Position numbers and translations under genes: made by a program. Shown one piece after another: positions 1-7,692 of a DNA stretch of 64,000 nucleotides (the stretch's first letter is position 1; each line of letters begins with the position of its first letter). Origin of the DNA: Paenarthrobacter aurescens (lineage in GTDB: Bacteria; Actinomycetota; Actinomycetes; Actinomycetales; Micrococcaceae). The DNA lies in NCBI RefSeq assembly GCF_041549525.1, contig NZ_CP157456.1, positions 1,798,001-1,862,000 of the forward strand. Direction: 5' to 3'. A model generated the notes under the pieces. That model saw nothing but the letters and a program-made list of their open reading frames with translations. It had not been told where the DNA came from and did no database searches.

Positions 1-162
1 AGTCATGGGCCGGAGCGTAGCTTCAACTGCACGGGCGTGGTGGCCACAGAAGAGCAGCTCACCCCCGGAGGACTCGAGTACAACGCGGACGTACGCTTGG
101 GCTCCGCAACGGTCACAGCGATCAGCTGCGTTCAGCGTGCGGTCTGCAACTGCTGTTGTCAT
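1..162 (-). CDS. DUF7455 family small zinc-ribbon-like protein (3' end outside window)
   Basis: The frame starts at 162 with ATG behind a GGAGG ribosome site and runs 54 codons without a stop to the window edge, so the C-terminus is missing. The product begins MTTAVADRTLNAADRCDRCG and carries a CDRCG pair and a later CGHHA segment, spaced like the metal ligands of a small zinc ribbon. This matches the short actinobacterial DUF7455 proteins. Their function is unknown; in actinobacteria they are often near sigma factor and topoisomerase genes, and here parE is divergent on the other side. The family call is strong; zinc binding is inferred from the Cys/His pattern. Confidence 0.85.
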   Translation of the reverse strand, partial: MTTAVADRTLNAADRCDRCGAQAYVRVVLESSGGELLFCGHHARAVEATLRPMT

Positions 163-416
163 GTCGGCCTCCTTAGTAGTTCTGTACATCCATATAACCA
201 GCATTCGATGCAGATCCATGGCAAGGATGGGTCACTTTCGCTGTCCGCGTATCACATGTACGTAACGTAACCGCATTAGGCTGCTCGTGCAGGGAGTGGC
301 AAACGGCGCTTCCCCTCTTCCCCGGCTAGGCTTGTACGGGCATTGTTTGCCTTGAATTACCAGCCAAACGCGGCTGGGAAGCACCCCGAGATATACCCTG
401 AAGGAGCACACCGCGA

Positions 417-2525
417 GTGGCACCGAGTTCTGAATACAACGCCCGGCATTTGTCTGTCCTTGAGGGCCTGGAAGCGGTTCGGAAGCGCCCGGGCATGTAC
501 ATCGGCTCCACGGACTCCCGAGGCCTCATGCACTGCCTCTGGGAAATCATCGACAACGCCGTGGATGAGGCTTTGGCCGGCTTCGGCCATGACATCAAGG
601 TCATTCTGCACGCGGACAACTCGGTGGAAATCCACGACGATGGACGCGGTATTCCCGTGGACGTCGAACCCAAGACCGGCCTCTCCGGCGTCGAGGTAGT
701 GTTCACCAAACTCCACGCCGGCGGCAAATTCGGCGGCGGTTCCTATACGGCCTCAGGTGGTTTGCACGGTGTGGGTGCCTCCGTGGTGAACGCCCTGTCC
801 AGCCGCCTCGATGTCCAGGTGGATCGCGGCAGCAAAACCTACCAAATGTCATTCCGCAGGGGAGAGCCGGGTCGCTTCGTCGATTCCGGCTCAAAGCCCA
901 GCCCGAATGCTCCCTTTGAGCCGTTCGTCGAGAAGTCGGTGCTCGATGTTGTGGGCAAGGCAAAGCGGGGTGTCACCGGAACCCGCGTGCGCTACTGGGC
1001 TGACCGCCAGATCTTTACCCCGGATGCCAAGTTCTCCTACGACGACCTCGCCTCAAGGGCGCGTCAAACTTCCTTCCTGGTGCCCGGACTGAAGATCACC
1101 GTGCGGGACGAACGCAAGCTGGCCGGTACGCCGGGGGAGTCCGGTGTCCATGAGGAGGTCTTCCACCACGACGGCGGCATCTCCGAGTTTGTTGAGTACC
1201 TTGCGGCTGATTCCGGAGTAACGGACGTTTGGCGTCTTCATGGTTCCGGAAAGTTCAAGGAGACCGTTCCGGTCCTGGACGAGAACGGGCACAGCAAGAT
1301 CGCCGAAGTGGAACGTGACTGCGAAGTGGACATCGCCCTGCGCTGGGGCATTGGTTATGAAACCACAATGCGCAGCTTCGTGAACATCATCGCCACACCC
1401 AAGGGCGGCACACACCAGTCCGGCTTTGAAACCGCCCTGCTGAAAACGTTCCGTAAGGCCGTAGAGACGAACGCACGCAAGCTCAAAGCCGGCAACGACA
1501 AGATTGAGAAGGACGACATCCTCGCCGGGCTGACAGCGGTGCTGACCGTACGTCTCGCGGAGCCCCAATTCGAGGGCCAGACCAAGGAGATCCTCGGGAC
1601 CTCGGCCGTCAGGGCCATTGTTGCCAAGGTGGTTGAAAAGGAAATAACGGCAAGGCTGAATTCGGCCAACCGTAATGACAAAGCCCAGTCTGCCCTCCTT
1701 CTGGAGAAGATGGTGGCTGAGATGAAGTCGCGCATTTCCGCGCGCGTCCACAAGGAAACCCAGCGCCGTAAGAATGCCCTCGAAACGTCATCAATGCCCA
1801 CCAAGCTCGCGGACTGCCGTACTGATGACGTGGCGCGATCCGAACTCTTCATCGTTGAGGGCGACTCAGCCCTGGGTACGGCCAAGCTTGCGCGGTCCTC
1901 GGATTTTCAGGCGCTATTGCCTATCCGGGGAAAGATCCTGAACGTCCAGAAGGCATCTGTTGGGGACATGTTGTCCAACGCTGAGTGCGCAGCGCTGATC
2001 CAGGTTGTTGGCGCCGGTTCCGGCCGAAGCTTCGACCTCGACGTTGCCCGCTACGGAAAAGTCATCCTGATGACCGACGCTGACGTTGACGGCGCCCACA
2101 TCCGGACCCTGCTGCTGACGCTGTTTTTCCGTTACATGCGGCCCATGGTGGAGGCTGGCCGCGTGTTTGCGGCAGTGCCGCCCCTGCATCGCGTGGAGGT
2201 TATCAACCCGGGCCAAAAGGCCAATGAGATGATCTACACCTATTCGGAGGCCGAGCTTCACGTGCTGCTGTCCAATCTGGCCAAGGAAGGCAAACGCTAC
2301 AAGGAGCCCATCCAGCGGTATAAGGGTCTGGGTGAGATGGACGCTCAGCAGTTGGCTGAGACCACCATGGACCCGCGCCACAGGACGCTTCGGAAGGTAG
2401 GTATTGAAAGTGCCCAGCGTGCCGAGGAAGTCTTCGACCTCCTGATGGGCTCCGACGTTGCACCCCGGAAGGAATTCATCATCGCAGGCGCTGCCACCCT
2501 TGACCGGGAGCGCATCGACGCTTAG
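417..2525 (+). CDS. parE: DNA topoisomerase IV subunit B (ParE), 702 aa
   Basis: ATPase subunit of the type IIA topoisomerase that unlinks replicated chromosomes. The start is GTG with AAGGAG about 10 bases upstream. The GHKL ATPase signatures are in order: EIIDNAVDEALAG, then DDGRGIPVD, then GGLHGVGASVVNALS. The TOPRIM domain follows with FIVEGDSALGTAK and DADVDGAHIRTLLL. The protein lacks the insert of proteobacterial GyrB and has the usual actinobacterial length. Its partner parC lies 12 kb downstream on the other strand, which favours ParE over GyrB, although annotators often call this gene gyrB. Its stop codon overlaps the stop codon of the convergent MFS gene. Confidence 0.93.
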   Translation: MAPSSEYNARHLSVLEGLEAVRKRPGMYIGSTDSRGLMHCLWEIIDNAVDEALAGFGHDIKVILHADNSVEIHDDGRGIPVDVEPKTGLSGVEVVFTKLHAGGKFGGGSYTASGGLHGVGASVVNALSSRLDVQVDRGSKTYQMSFRRGEPGRFVDSGSKPSPNAPFEPFVEKSVLDVVGKAKRGVTGTRVRYWADRQIFTPDAKFSYDDLASRARQTSFLVPGLKITVRDERKLAGTPGESGVHEEVFHHDGGISEFVEYLAADSGVTDVWRLHGSGKFKETVPVLDENGHSKIAEVERDCEVDIALRWGIGYETTMRSFVNIIATPKGGTHQSGFETALLKTFRKAVETNARKLKAGNDKIEKDDILAGLTAVLTVRLAEPQFEGQTKEILGTSAVRAIVAKVVEKEITARLNSANRNDKAQSALLLEKMVAEMKSRISARVHKETQRRKNALETSSMPTKLADCRTDDVARSELFIVEGDSALGTAKLARSSDFQALLPIRGKILNVQKASVGDMLSNAECAALIQVVGAGSGRSFDLDVARYGKVILMTDADVDGAHIRTLLLTLFFRYMRPMVEAGRVFAAVPPLHRVEVINPGQKANEMIYTYSEAELHVLLSNLAKEGKRYKEPIQRYKGLGEMDAQQLAETTMDPRHRTLRKVGIESAQRAEEVFDLLMGSDVAPRKEFIIAGAATLDRERIDA

Positions 2526-3730
2526 CTCCGGGTGGGCCCAACCCGTGCATCGTCAGTGACCGGCGTTGCGCGGGACGGGGCGGCAAACGCTGCGGCGCCC
2601 ACCACTAAAGCCAGCGCCCCTAGTCCCCAGGGCAGCCCGGCGGCTACTGCAACACCGCCCACCAGCAGTGGCCCACCGGCGTCGCCAAGTTCACGGCCCA
2701 GTTCGGCTGATCCCATGGTCCGGCCGAGGCGTTCGGCTGGCGTTGCGTCGGCCAGGTGGGCAAAAGCGAGGGGTGTCGAAATGCCGATTCCCACACCGAT
2801 GAGCACGGCGGCGCAGTAGATCCAAGCAGCGCCCGGCAAAAGACCTGCCATGAGGATGCCCGCCGATATGGCTGCCAGGCCAGTGACCATGCCTGGTCTG
2901 TCGGAGATTTTTCCATGATCCCGGAGACGGCCGATGCGGGGCTGTATCAGTGCCGATGACACTGCAAGGACCGTGACAACAGCGACGCTGCCGCCGGTCC
3001 CCAGTCCCTCCTGCGCCGCCAGGGCAGGGAGGAAACCAACGGCCGCACCAAGTGCTCCAGTGGCGGCGGCCAGTACCAGCGTCGGCCCAAGGAACGACCT
3101 CTCGGTGCTCTGGCGCCACACGTCCACAATGGTGTACCTCGGGCGCGGCAGCGGCTGCAGTTGAGGCACTGCTACAAGGGCCCACGCAGCCACCACCAGG
3201 CCCAGAACCGATAGTGTGCCAAAGAGGAGACTGAAGCCTCCGGCGATGATGGCCACAGCTCCCAGCAAAGGACCTATGGCGTAACCGAGCCCTTTCCACG
3301 AGCCGTATCGTCCAAAGTAGTGCCCCGTTTTGCCGCCTGCGAGCCTGGCCACGCTTGCGGACGAGGCCGGCGAGAAGGCTGAGGCGGCCATTCCCTGTCC
3401 CAGGCGGGCAGCGGCCAGCATGGCGGGCTGCTCGGCCCCGAGGCCGATTAAAGAAGCGGCAGAGAAGGCCAAAAGCCCGCCCACTATGACTGGCTTGGGT
3501 CCAATGCGATCACTGAGTGCGCCGAAAACCGGTTTGAGGAACACTTCCGCTACGTCGTACAGAGCAAGCAGGATTCCCAAAGTCAGCAAACTAAGTCCGA
3601 TGTCTGCACTTTCAGCCCCCAAACCTGCCGCGACAGCGTGGGCGCCAAAGGCAGTGGTGAAGCCCGCGGCGTAGAGGGGCCAACGCCGGCTGGCTGAAAT
3701 GGAGGGAGGAAGTGCATCTGGCGGGTTCAC
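2522..3730 (-). CDS. MFS transporter, divergent from a ChrB-N regulator
   Basis: Integral membrane permease of about 402 residues with roughly 12 hydrophobic segments and the MFS loop motif GALSDRIGPKPVIVGG after TM2, the usual G-x-L-aD-R-x-G-R-k signature. The substrate is not evident. It is transcribed away from a ChrB-N-type regulator across a 42-bp palindrome, and MFS genes occur next to chrB in actinobacterial chromate clusters, so drug or oxyanion efflux is possible but unproven. I place the start at the GTG at 3730, which lies inside the palindrome; an ATG ten codons upstream at 3760 is the alternative but would put the whole operator in the coding region. The stop overlaps the parE stop tail to tail. 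Confidence 0.85.
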   Translation of the reverse strand: MNPPDALPPSISASRRWPLYAAGFTTAFGAHAVAAGLGAESADIGLSLLTLGILLALYDVAEVFLKPVFGALSDRIGPKPVIVGGLLAFSAASLIGLGAEQPAMLAAARLGQGMAASAFSPASSASVARLAGGKTGHYFGRYGSWKGLGYAIGPLLGAVAIIAGGFSLLFGTLSVLGLVVAAWALVAVPQLQPLPRPRYTIVDVWRQSTERSFLGPTLVLAAATGALGAAVGFLPALAAQEGLGTGGSVAVVTVLAVSSALIQPRIGRLRDHGKISDRPGMVTGLAAISAGILMAGLLPGAAWIYCAAVLIGVGIGISTPLAFAHLADATPAERLGRTMGSAELGRELGDAGGPLLVGGVAVAAGLPWGLGALALVVGAAAFAAPSRATPVTDDARVGPTRS

Positions 3731-3768
3731 ACTTATGAATGTAACAGCTGCTACATTCATAAGTGTGA
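3727..3768. promoter_or_regulatory. 42-bp near-perfect palindromic operator shared by divergent genes
   Basis: Left arm 3727-3743 and right arm 3752-3768 are exact reverse complements over 17 bases (TCACACTTATGAATGTA). The 8-base centre is itself symmetric except for the pair 3744/3751. The element lies exactly between the divergent MFS and ChrB-N genes, and the GTG start of each gene is in an outer arm. A dimeric regulator bound here would block both promoters. That the neighbouring ChrB-N protein binds it is inference from position. Confidence 0.8.
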
Positions 3769-4298
3769 TTGATGAACGCTGGCTGCTTATTCTCGTTCAG
3801 GTTCCCGCGCAGCCTTCCCGGCACAGAGTGGCCGTATGGAGGGAGTTGCGTCGGATCGGGGCGGTTCCGTTGTCCCCGGGAACGTGGCTTCTCCCCGCAC
3901 ATCCGGCCTTTGACGAGGGCCTCGCGCGGGCGGAGGCGTTAGTGGCCAAAGGGGACGGTTCCTGGACGCTGGTGGACGCCGCTCCGCGGGATCACGGGCC
4001 GGCTGCCTTCCGCAGCGCCTATGAAGCAGCCCGGTTGGAGGAGTGGCAGGAATTCACAGCAGACTGCGGGAAGTTTGAGCAGGAAATAGCCAAAGAAATC
4101 TCGCGGGAGAAGTTCACTTTCGCCGAACTGGAGGAAGAGGAACAGAGCCTGGAGCGCTTGAGGCGCTGGTACAGGGAGTTGAAGACGCGCGACGTCCTCC
4201 GTCTGCCTCAGGCCGGCGACGCTGCTGAACACCTGGCCCGTTGCGTTGACGCCTTGGAAAGCTATGCATCACTGGTGTACGACGCCACGCTGCCGTAA
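3765..4298 (+). CDS. ChrB N-terminal domain protein, probable transcriptional regulator
   Basis: Product of about 177 residues. After the proposed GTG start it runs VIDERWLLILVQVPAQPSRH and then WRELRRIGAVPLSPGTWLLP, which is the hallmark of the ChrB N-terminal domain (a chromate-responsive regulator fold): a W-LL-y-vP opening followed by WR-lrr-GA-and-a-W-lP segment. The C-terminal half is a charged helix rich in Glu (FAELEEEEQSLERL). The full ChrB C-terminal oxidoreductase-like domain is absent. The GTG at 3765 sits in the right arm of the 42-bp palindrome with no Shine-Dalgarno, which suggests leaderless translation and autoregulation. An ATG start at 3699 or 3735 is possible but would read through the operator. 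The inducer is unknown. Confidence 0.75.
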   Translation: MIDERWLLILVQVPAQPSRHRVAVWRELRRIGAVPLSPGTWLLPAHPAFDEGLARAEALVAKGDGSWTLVDAAPRDHGPAAFRSAYEAARLEEWQEFTADCGKFEQEIAKEISREKFTFAELEEEEQSLERLRRWYRELKTRDVLRLPQAGDAAEHLARCVDALESYASLVYDATLP

Positions 4299-4317
4299 GC
4301 CGGGACTCCAGCCCACA

Positions 4318-4348
4318 TGTGACTTCAGCCCTGCTGTGACTTCAGCCC
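4318..4348. repeat. Two 14-bp direct repeats at the end of the M56 gene
   Basis: TGTGACTTCAGCCC occurs at 4318-4331 and again at 4335-4348, a 17-bp period. The second copy contains the stop codon of the M56 gene, so the first looks like a duplicated tail. No function is apparent. Confidence 0.6.
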
Positions 4349-5409
4349 AGCAGACCGGGAACGATCAACAATGCGGTGGGCACTGCAAGCAGCAGGGCCG
4401 AGGCCAAGAGGACCAGCACTCGTACCGGCTTGGTGAGTGGCGGCTTGGGCGAGAGCAGGCGGCTGACGCGTGACGCCGTCGTACGCGGTGAATCGGCACC
4501 ACCGGTAGCGCTGACGGCACCACCCTCCACGACGGCGCCACCAACGCTGAGTGCCTGGCCGCCGGCCAGCTCCTGCCCCCGGCCAAGGCCCTGCACGGCA
4601 CCGTTACCGTTAATGCCACCAACCTGCGCGCCGCCAAACTCGCCCAGGGCCGGTTGTGAGGACCCGCTGGCCACAATGGCGATGGCCTTGATCAGGGTTC
4701 CTTTGCTCTCCGTGCGGAGTGCGACGTCATCGGCGAGCATTTCGATCAGTGAGTTCACGGCCGTTTGGGCCAGCCTGGTGGTGGGGAACCAAGGCAGTGC
4801 CTGCCGCCATGCAGCGAAAGCCCACAGGAGGAGATCGTGGCGTTGGGACAGGTGGGCGTTCTCATGGATCAGCACGGCCCTGAGTTCGGCCGGCTCCAAT
4901 GCTGCCATCAAGCCGTCGGAGAGAACGGTTACGGACCGGGCGCCGCCGGGAAGGCAGTAGGCCACGGGGGAGTCGTGGTTGATGACCACGGTGCCGGGCC
5001 CGTCCTGGGATGGTGATGCCAGGAGGGCGAGCAGCTCGCGGTGGCGTCGGCGTTGCCGTTCAATTTTGTAGTAGGTCAGCAGCAGGGTGAAGACCAGGTG
5101 AGCGGTCAGCAGTGCTGCAGCAGAGAGAGCAAAAAGGTGCCAAAAGCCAAGCGCTGTTGTGGGTTCATTGTTGAAGACCATCCCGGCCAGGCTCTTGAGC
5201 CCTGCTATCAGGTTGTCCCCGATTGGCTCCAGTCCATAGACGAGCATTGCTCCGATCATGGACAAGCCACCGGCGAGGGCTATCGCCTGCCATAAGACCA
5301 TGGCAGTGAACGGGGATCGCGCCGGCCACTGCGCACGTGAGAGCAACACGGGTACCGGCCATGCCAGAATCAATGCCAGGACCGCAAGCAGGTATGAGGT
5401 CCAGAACAT
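4342..5409 (-). CDS. M56 family membrane metallopeptidase (BlaR1-like, no sensor domain)
   Basis: Polytopic protein of 355 residues with hydrophobic segments near residues 3-23, 35-60, 88-115 and a C-terminal one near 325-350. The zinc protease motif HENAH is at residues 182-186 and a downstream glutamate in EMLADDVALR is the likely third ligand. This is the BlaR1/MecR1 protease family, but the penicillin-binding sensor domain found in staphylococcal BlaR1 is missing; instead a low-complexity Gly/Ala/Val stretch precedes the last helix. It lies 5 bases after the stop of blaI in the same operon, the usual repressor/antirepressor pairing. M. tuberculosis has the same pair (Rv1846c/Rv1845c). The signal it reads cannot be told from sequence. 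Confidence 0.87.
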   Translation of the reverse strand: MFWTSYLLAVLALILAWPVPVLLSRAQWPARSPFTAMVLWQAIALAGGLSMIGAMLVYGLEPIGDNLIAGLKSLAGMVFNNEPTTALGFWHLFALSAAALLTAHLVFTLLLTYYKIERQRRRHRELLALLASPSQDGPGTVVINHDSPVAYCLPGGARSVTVLSDGLMAALEPAELRAVLIHENAHLSQRHDLLLWAFAAWRQALPWFPTTRLAQTAVNSLIEMLADDVALRTESKGTLIKAIAIVASGSSQPALGEFGGAQVGGINGNGAVQGLGRGQELAGGQALSVGGAVVEGGAVSATGGADSPRTTASRVSRLLSPKPPLTKPVRVLVLLASALLLAVPTALLIVPGLLG

Positions 5410-5414
5410 AGTGG

Positions 5415-5801
5415 CTAATTGTAGCCGAGCAGTTTGCGCAGGGTAGCGGCTTCGCTTTCGGTGACGGAACCAATGAAGCGGGCGAGGACGGCCTCGCGGT
5501 CCGGAGCGGAGCCCAAGACTTCATGCATGAGCTCGGCGGTGTGGTCAGCGCGGCTTGAGACGGCCTGGTAACGGTGCGGACGCGTTCCGCGTTCGCGTTC
5601 AACCAGGCCCTTCTTTTCCAGGCGCGAGAGCACGGTGAGAACCGTGGTTACTGCCAGGTCCTTGCCTTGATGCCCTGCGGTGCCGTCTCCGGCCTCGGAA
5701 TCCTGCGCCAAGAGATCACGCAGTGTGTTGGCAGTTGCAGCCTCCTGGCCTGCCCAGAGCAGATCCATCACTGCCCGTTCCAGTTCCCCAAGACTTGCCA
5801 T
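5415..5801 (-). CDS. blaI: BlaI/MecI/CopY family winged-helix repressor, 128 aa
   Basis: Product begins MASLGELERAVMDLLWAG, the typical BlaI/MecI opening, followed by TTVLTVLSRLEKKGLVERER, the recognition and wing region. The C-terminal helices (EAVLARFIGSVTESEAATL) match the family dimerization part. ATG at 5801 gives the standard length; the frame stays open far upstream but that extension has no family similarity. The family binds short palindromes as dimers and is inactivated by proteolysis by an M56 partner, which is encoded next. Three TTCTAC-n5-GTAGAA palindromes lie between this gene and cydA. I infer autoregulation and control of cydABDC. Confidence 0.88.
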   Translation of the reverse strand: MASLGELERAVMDLLWAGQEAATANTLRDLLAQDSEAGDGTAGHQGKDLAVTTVLTVLSRLEKKGLVERERGTRPHRYQAVSSRADHTAELMHEVLGSAPDREAVLARFIGSVTESEAATLRKLLGYN

Positions 5802-5899
5802 CAATACGTCCCTACCTTCCGCTTTCCGGTACAGCGTGTTTGCTGTCGGAAGCGATGATCCAACATTCCACAATAAATCTACCGCTTTTCCGACCTTCA

Positions 5900-5916
5900 T
5901 TCTACGTGAGGTAGAA
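5900..5916. promoter_or_regulatory. Candidate BlaI operator O1 (blaI promoter)
   Basis: TTCTACGTGAGGTAGAA, 6-bp arms around a 5-base centre. On the minus strand the right half reads TAGAAT (5904-5899), a good -10 box for blaI, so a bound dimer would cover the promoter. It shares the TTCTAC/GTAGAA arms with two sites before cydA. Confidence 0.72.
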
Positions 5917-5998
5917 CGACCGGCGTGGCGGCCGGGGTACTGACCCCTTGCGCGTGGGTTACGCCACTTGAAGAATGGGTCCCGGCGGTCGCCATTTG

Positions 5999-6040
5999 TT
6001 CTACACTGTGTAGAAGAGAAGTTTTCTACGTGACGTAGAA
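5999..6040. promoter_or_regulatory. Tandem candidate BlaI operators O2 and O3 upstream of cydA
   Basis: O2 at 5999-6015 is TTCTACACTGTGTAGAA and O3 at 6024-6040 is TTCTACGTGACGTAGAA. Each is a 17-bp palindrome with perfect 8-bp arms. Their centres are 25 bases apart and O3 ends 41 bases before the cydA ATG. The same arms recur at 5900-5916 next to blaI. Together these three sites are the main evidence that the BlaI protein regulates the cytochrome bd operon. Confidence 0.78.
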
Positions 6041-6081
6041 GTAAGGTCATCGTACTTCGGTCCACCGCACAAAGGACAGCC

Positions 6082-7674
6082 ATGGACGCCTTGGAAATCG
6101 CACGCTGGCAATTCGGTATCACCACCGTTTACCACTTCATGATGGTTCCGCTCACTATCGGCCTCGGCCTGGTGGTGGCCATCATCCAGACCATTTGGTA
6201 CCGCACCGGCAAGCCCGAATACCTGCGGATGACCAAGTTCTGGGGAAAGCTCTTCCTCATCAACTTCATCATGGGCGTAGCTACAGGCATCGTCCAGGAA
6301 TTCCAGTTCGGCATGGCATGGAGCGAGTACAGCCGCTTTGTAGGAGATGTCTTCGGCGCGCCGCTGGCTCTTGAAGCTTTGTTGGCCTTCTTCGTGGAGT
6401 CCACCTTCCTGGGATTGTGGATCTTTGGATGGAAGCAGCTCAAGCGCGGCGTTCACTTGGCGTGCTTGTGGATCGCCGTGATTGGCTCGGTCTTCTCCGC
6501 CTACTTCATCATTGTGGCCAACTCCTGGATGCAGCACCCTGTGGGCGTGGAGATGATTGACGGCCGGCCCGTGATGACCGATGCCTGGGCAGTATTTACC
6601 AACAACACCGCGCTGGTTGCAGTGCCCCACACCCTGTTTGGTGCACTCGCTGTGGCGGGGGCGTTCCTTCTGGGCATTGCCTGGTACCACCTGTGGCGCC
6701 GACGCCACGACGGCATTGACGTTGTGGGCAAGGACGGCAAGCTGGTCCCCGGTGAGGCTGCCATCCCGGGCCGCGACAAAACCGATTACACCGTCTGGAT
6801 GACCTCCCTGCGGATCGGTGCGGTGGTGGCCATGATTTCCTTCGCCGGAACCGCCATCACCGGTGACTTGCAGGGCAAGCTCATGTTCGAGCAGCAGCCC
6901 ATGAAGATGGCTGCCGCGGAAGCTGCCTGCCACGACGGTACGGGCTTCTCAGTCCTGAGCGTGGGTAACCTCGGCGCCACCAACTGCGAGGACATCGTGG
7001 CGGTGATCGAAGTGCCCGGTATCCTGTCCTTCCTGGCCAAGGGTGACTTCACCACCGAGGTCAAGGGCGTGAACAGCCTGCTGGGTGAATACAAGGAAAA
7101 GTACGGCACCCACCTCCCGGACAACCCGCTGTACGGTGAGCGCGCCGGGCAGGAAATCCAATACGTTCCGGTCATGGAAGTTACCTACTGGGGCTTCCGC
7201 ATGATGATCGGTTTCGGCGGCATCGCCGCCTTCGCAGCCCTGCTGGCACTCTGGGTGACCCGTAAAGGCGTCGTCCCTGGGTCCAAGTGGCTCATGCGCC
7301 TGGCCGTCTTCGGGATCCTCGCGCCGTTCGGCGCCAACGCGGCCGGCTGGATCTTCACCGAGATGGGCAGACAGCCGTTCGTGGTGGCCCCCAACCCGGA
7401 CATGAACGGCATAGACCAGGTGTTCATGTTTACCGCCGCGGCGGTCTCGCCGGGTGTCAGCGCGGGCGAGCTCATGACGTCCCTGGTGGTTCTTACCGCC
7501 ATCTATGCGGTGCTGTTGGTGGTGGAAGTGAAGCTCCTGGTCAAGTACATCCGTGGAGGCGTAGCCTCGGCGATGCCCGAATTGGGGCACCCCACGGATT
7601 CCAAAGACCACCACGACAAGAACGATGACGGCCCGGCCAAGTCCGGAAACGACGTCCTGGCATTCGCCTACTAA
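6082..7674 (+). CDS. cydA: Cytochrome bd ubiquinol/menaquinol oxidase subunit I, 530 aa
   Basis: Catalytic haem subunit of the high-affinity terminal oxidase in the cytoplasmic membrane. Product opens MDALEIARWQFGITTVYHFM, with His18 matching the conserved high-spin haem ligand of E. coli CydA. About nine membrane segments are visible, and the quinol-binding loop is of the short type. The normally invariant GRQPW segment reads GRQPF here (EMGRQPFVVAPNP). The ribosome site AAAGGAC precedes ATG. First gene of cydA-cydB-cydDC, downstream of two candidate BlaI operators. Confidence 0.97.
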   Translation: MDALEIARWQFGITTVYHFMMVPLTIGLGLVVAIIQTIWYRTGKPEYLRMTKFWGKLFLINFIMGVATGIVQEFQFGMAWSEYSRFVGDVFGAPLALEALLAFFVESTFLGLWIFGWKQLKRGVHLACLWIAVIGSVFSAYFIIVANSWMQHPVGVEMIDGRPVMTDAWAVFTNNTALVAVPHTLFGALAVAGAFLLGIAWYHLWRRRHDGIDVVGKDGKLVPGEAAIPGRDKTDYTVWMTSLRIGAVVAMISFAGTAITGDLQGKLMFEQQPMKMAAAEAACHDGTGFSVLSVGNLGATNCEDIVAVIEVPGILSFLAKGDFTTEVKGVNSLLGEYKEKYGTHLPDNPLYGERAGQEIQYVPVMEVTYWGFRMMIGFGGIAAFAALLALWVTRKGVVPGSKWLMRLAVFGILAPFGANAAGWIFTEMGRQPFVVAPNPDMNGIDQVFMFTAAAVSPGVSAGELMTSLVVLTAIYAVLLVVEVKLLVKYIRGGVASAMPELGHPTDSKDHHDKNDDGPAKSGNDVLAFAY

Positions 7675-7692
7675 AGCCAAGGGGTAATGACA

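Noticed and set aside
5802..6125. Upstream extension of the BlaI frame
   Set aside because: It would cover the operators and lacks similarity; the ATG at 5801 gives the standard BlaI start.
6001..6933. 310-codon minus-strand frame across cydA
   Set aside because: Shadow of cydA; cydA has all expected motifs and the frame has no recognisable protein features.
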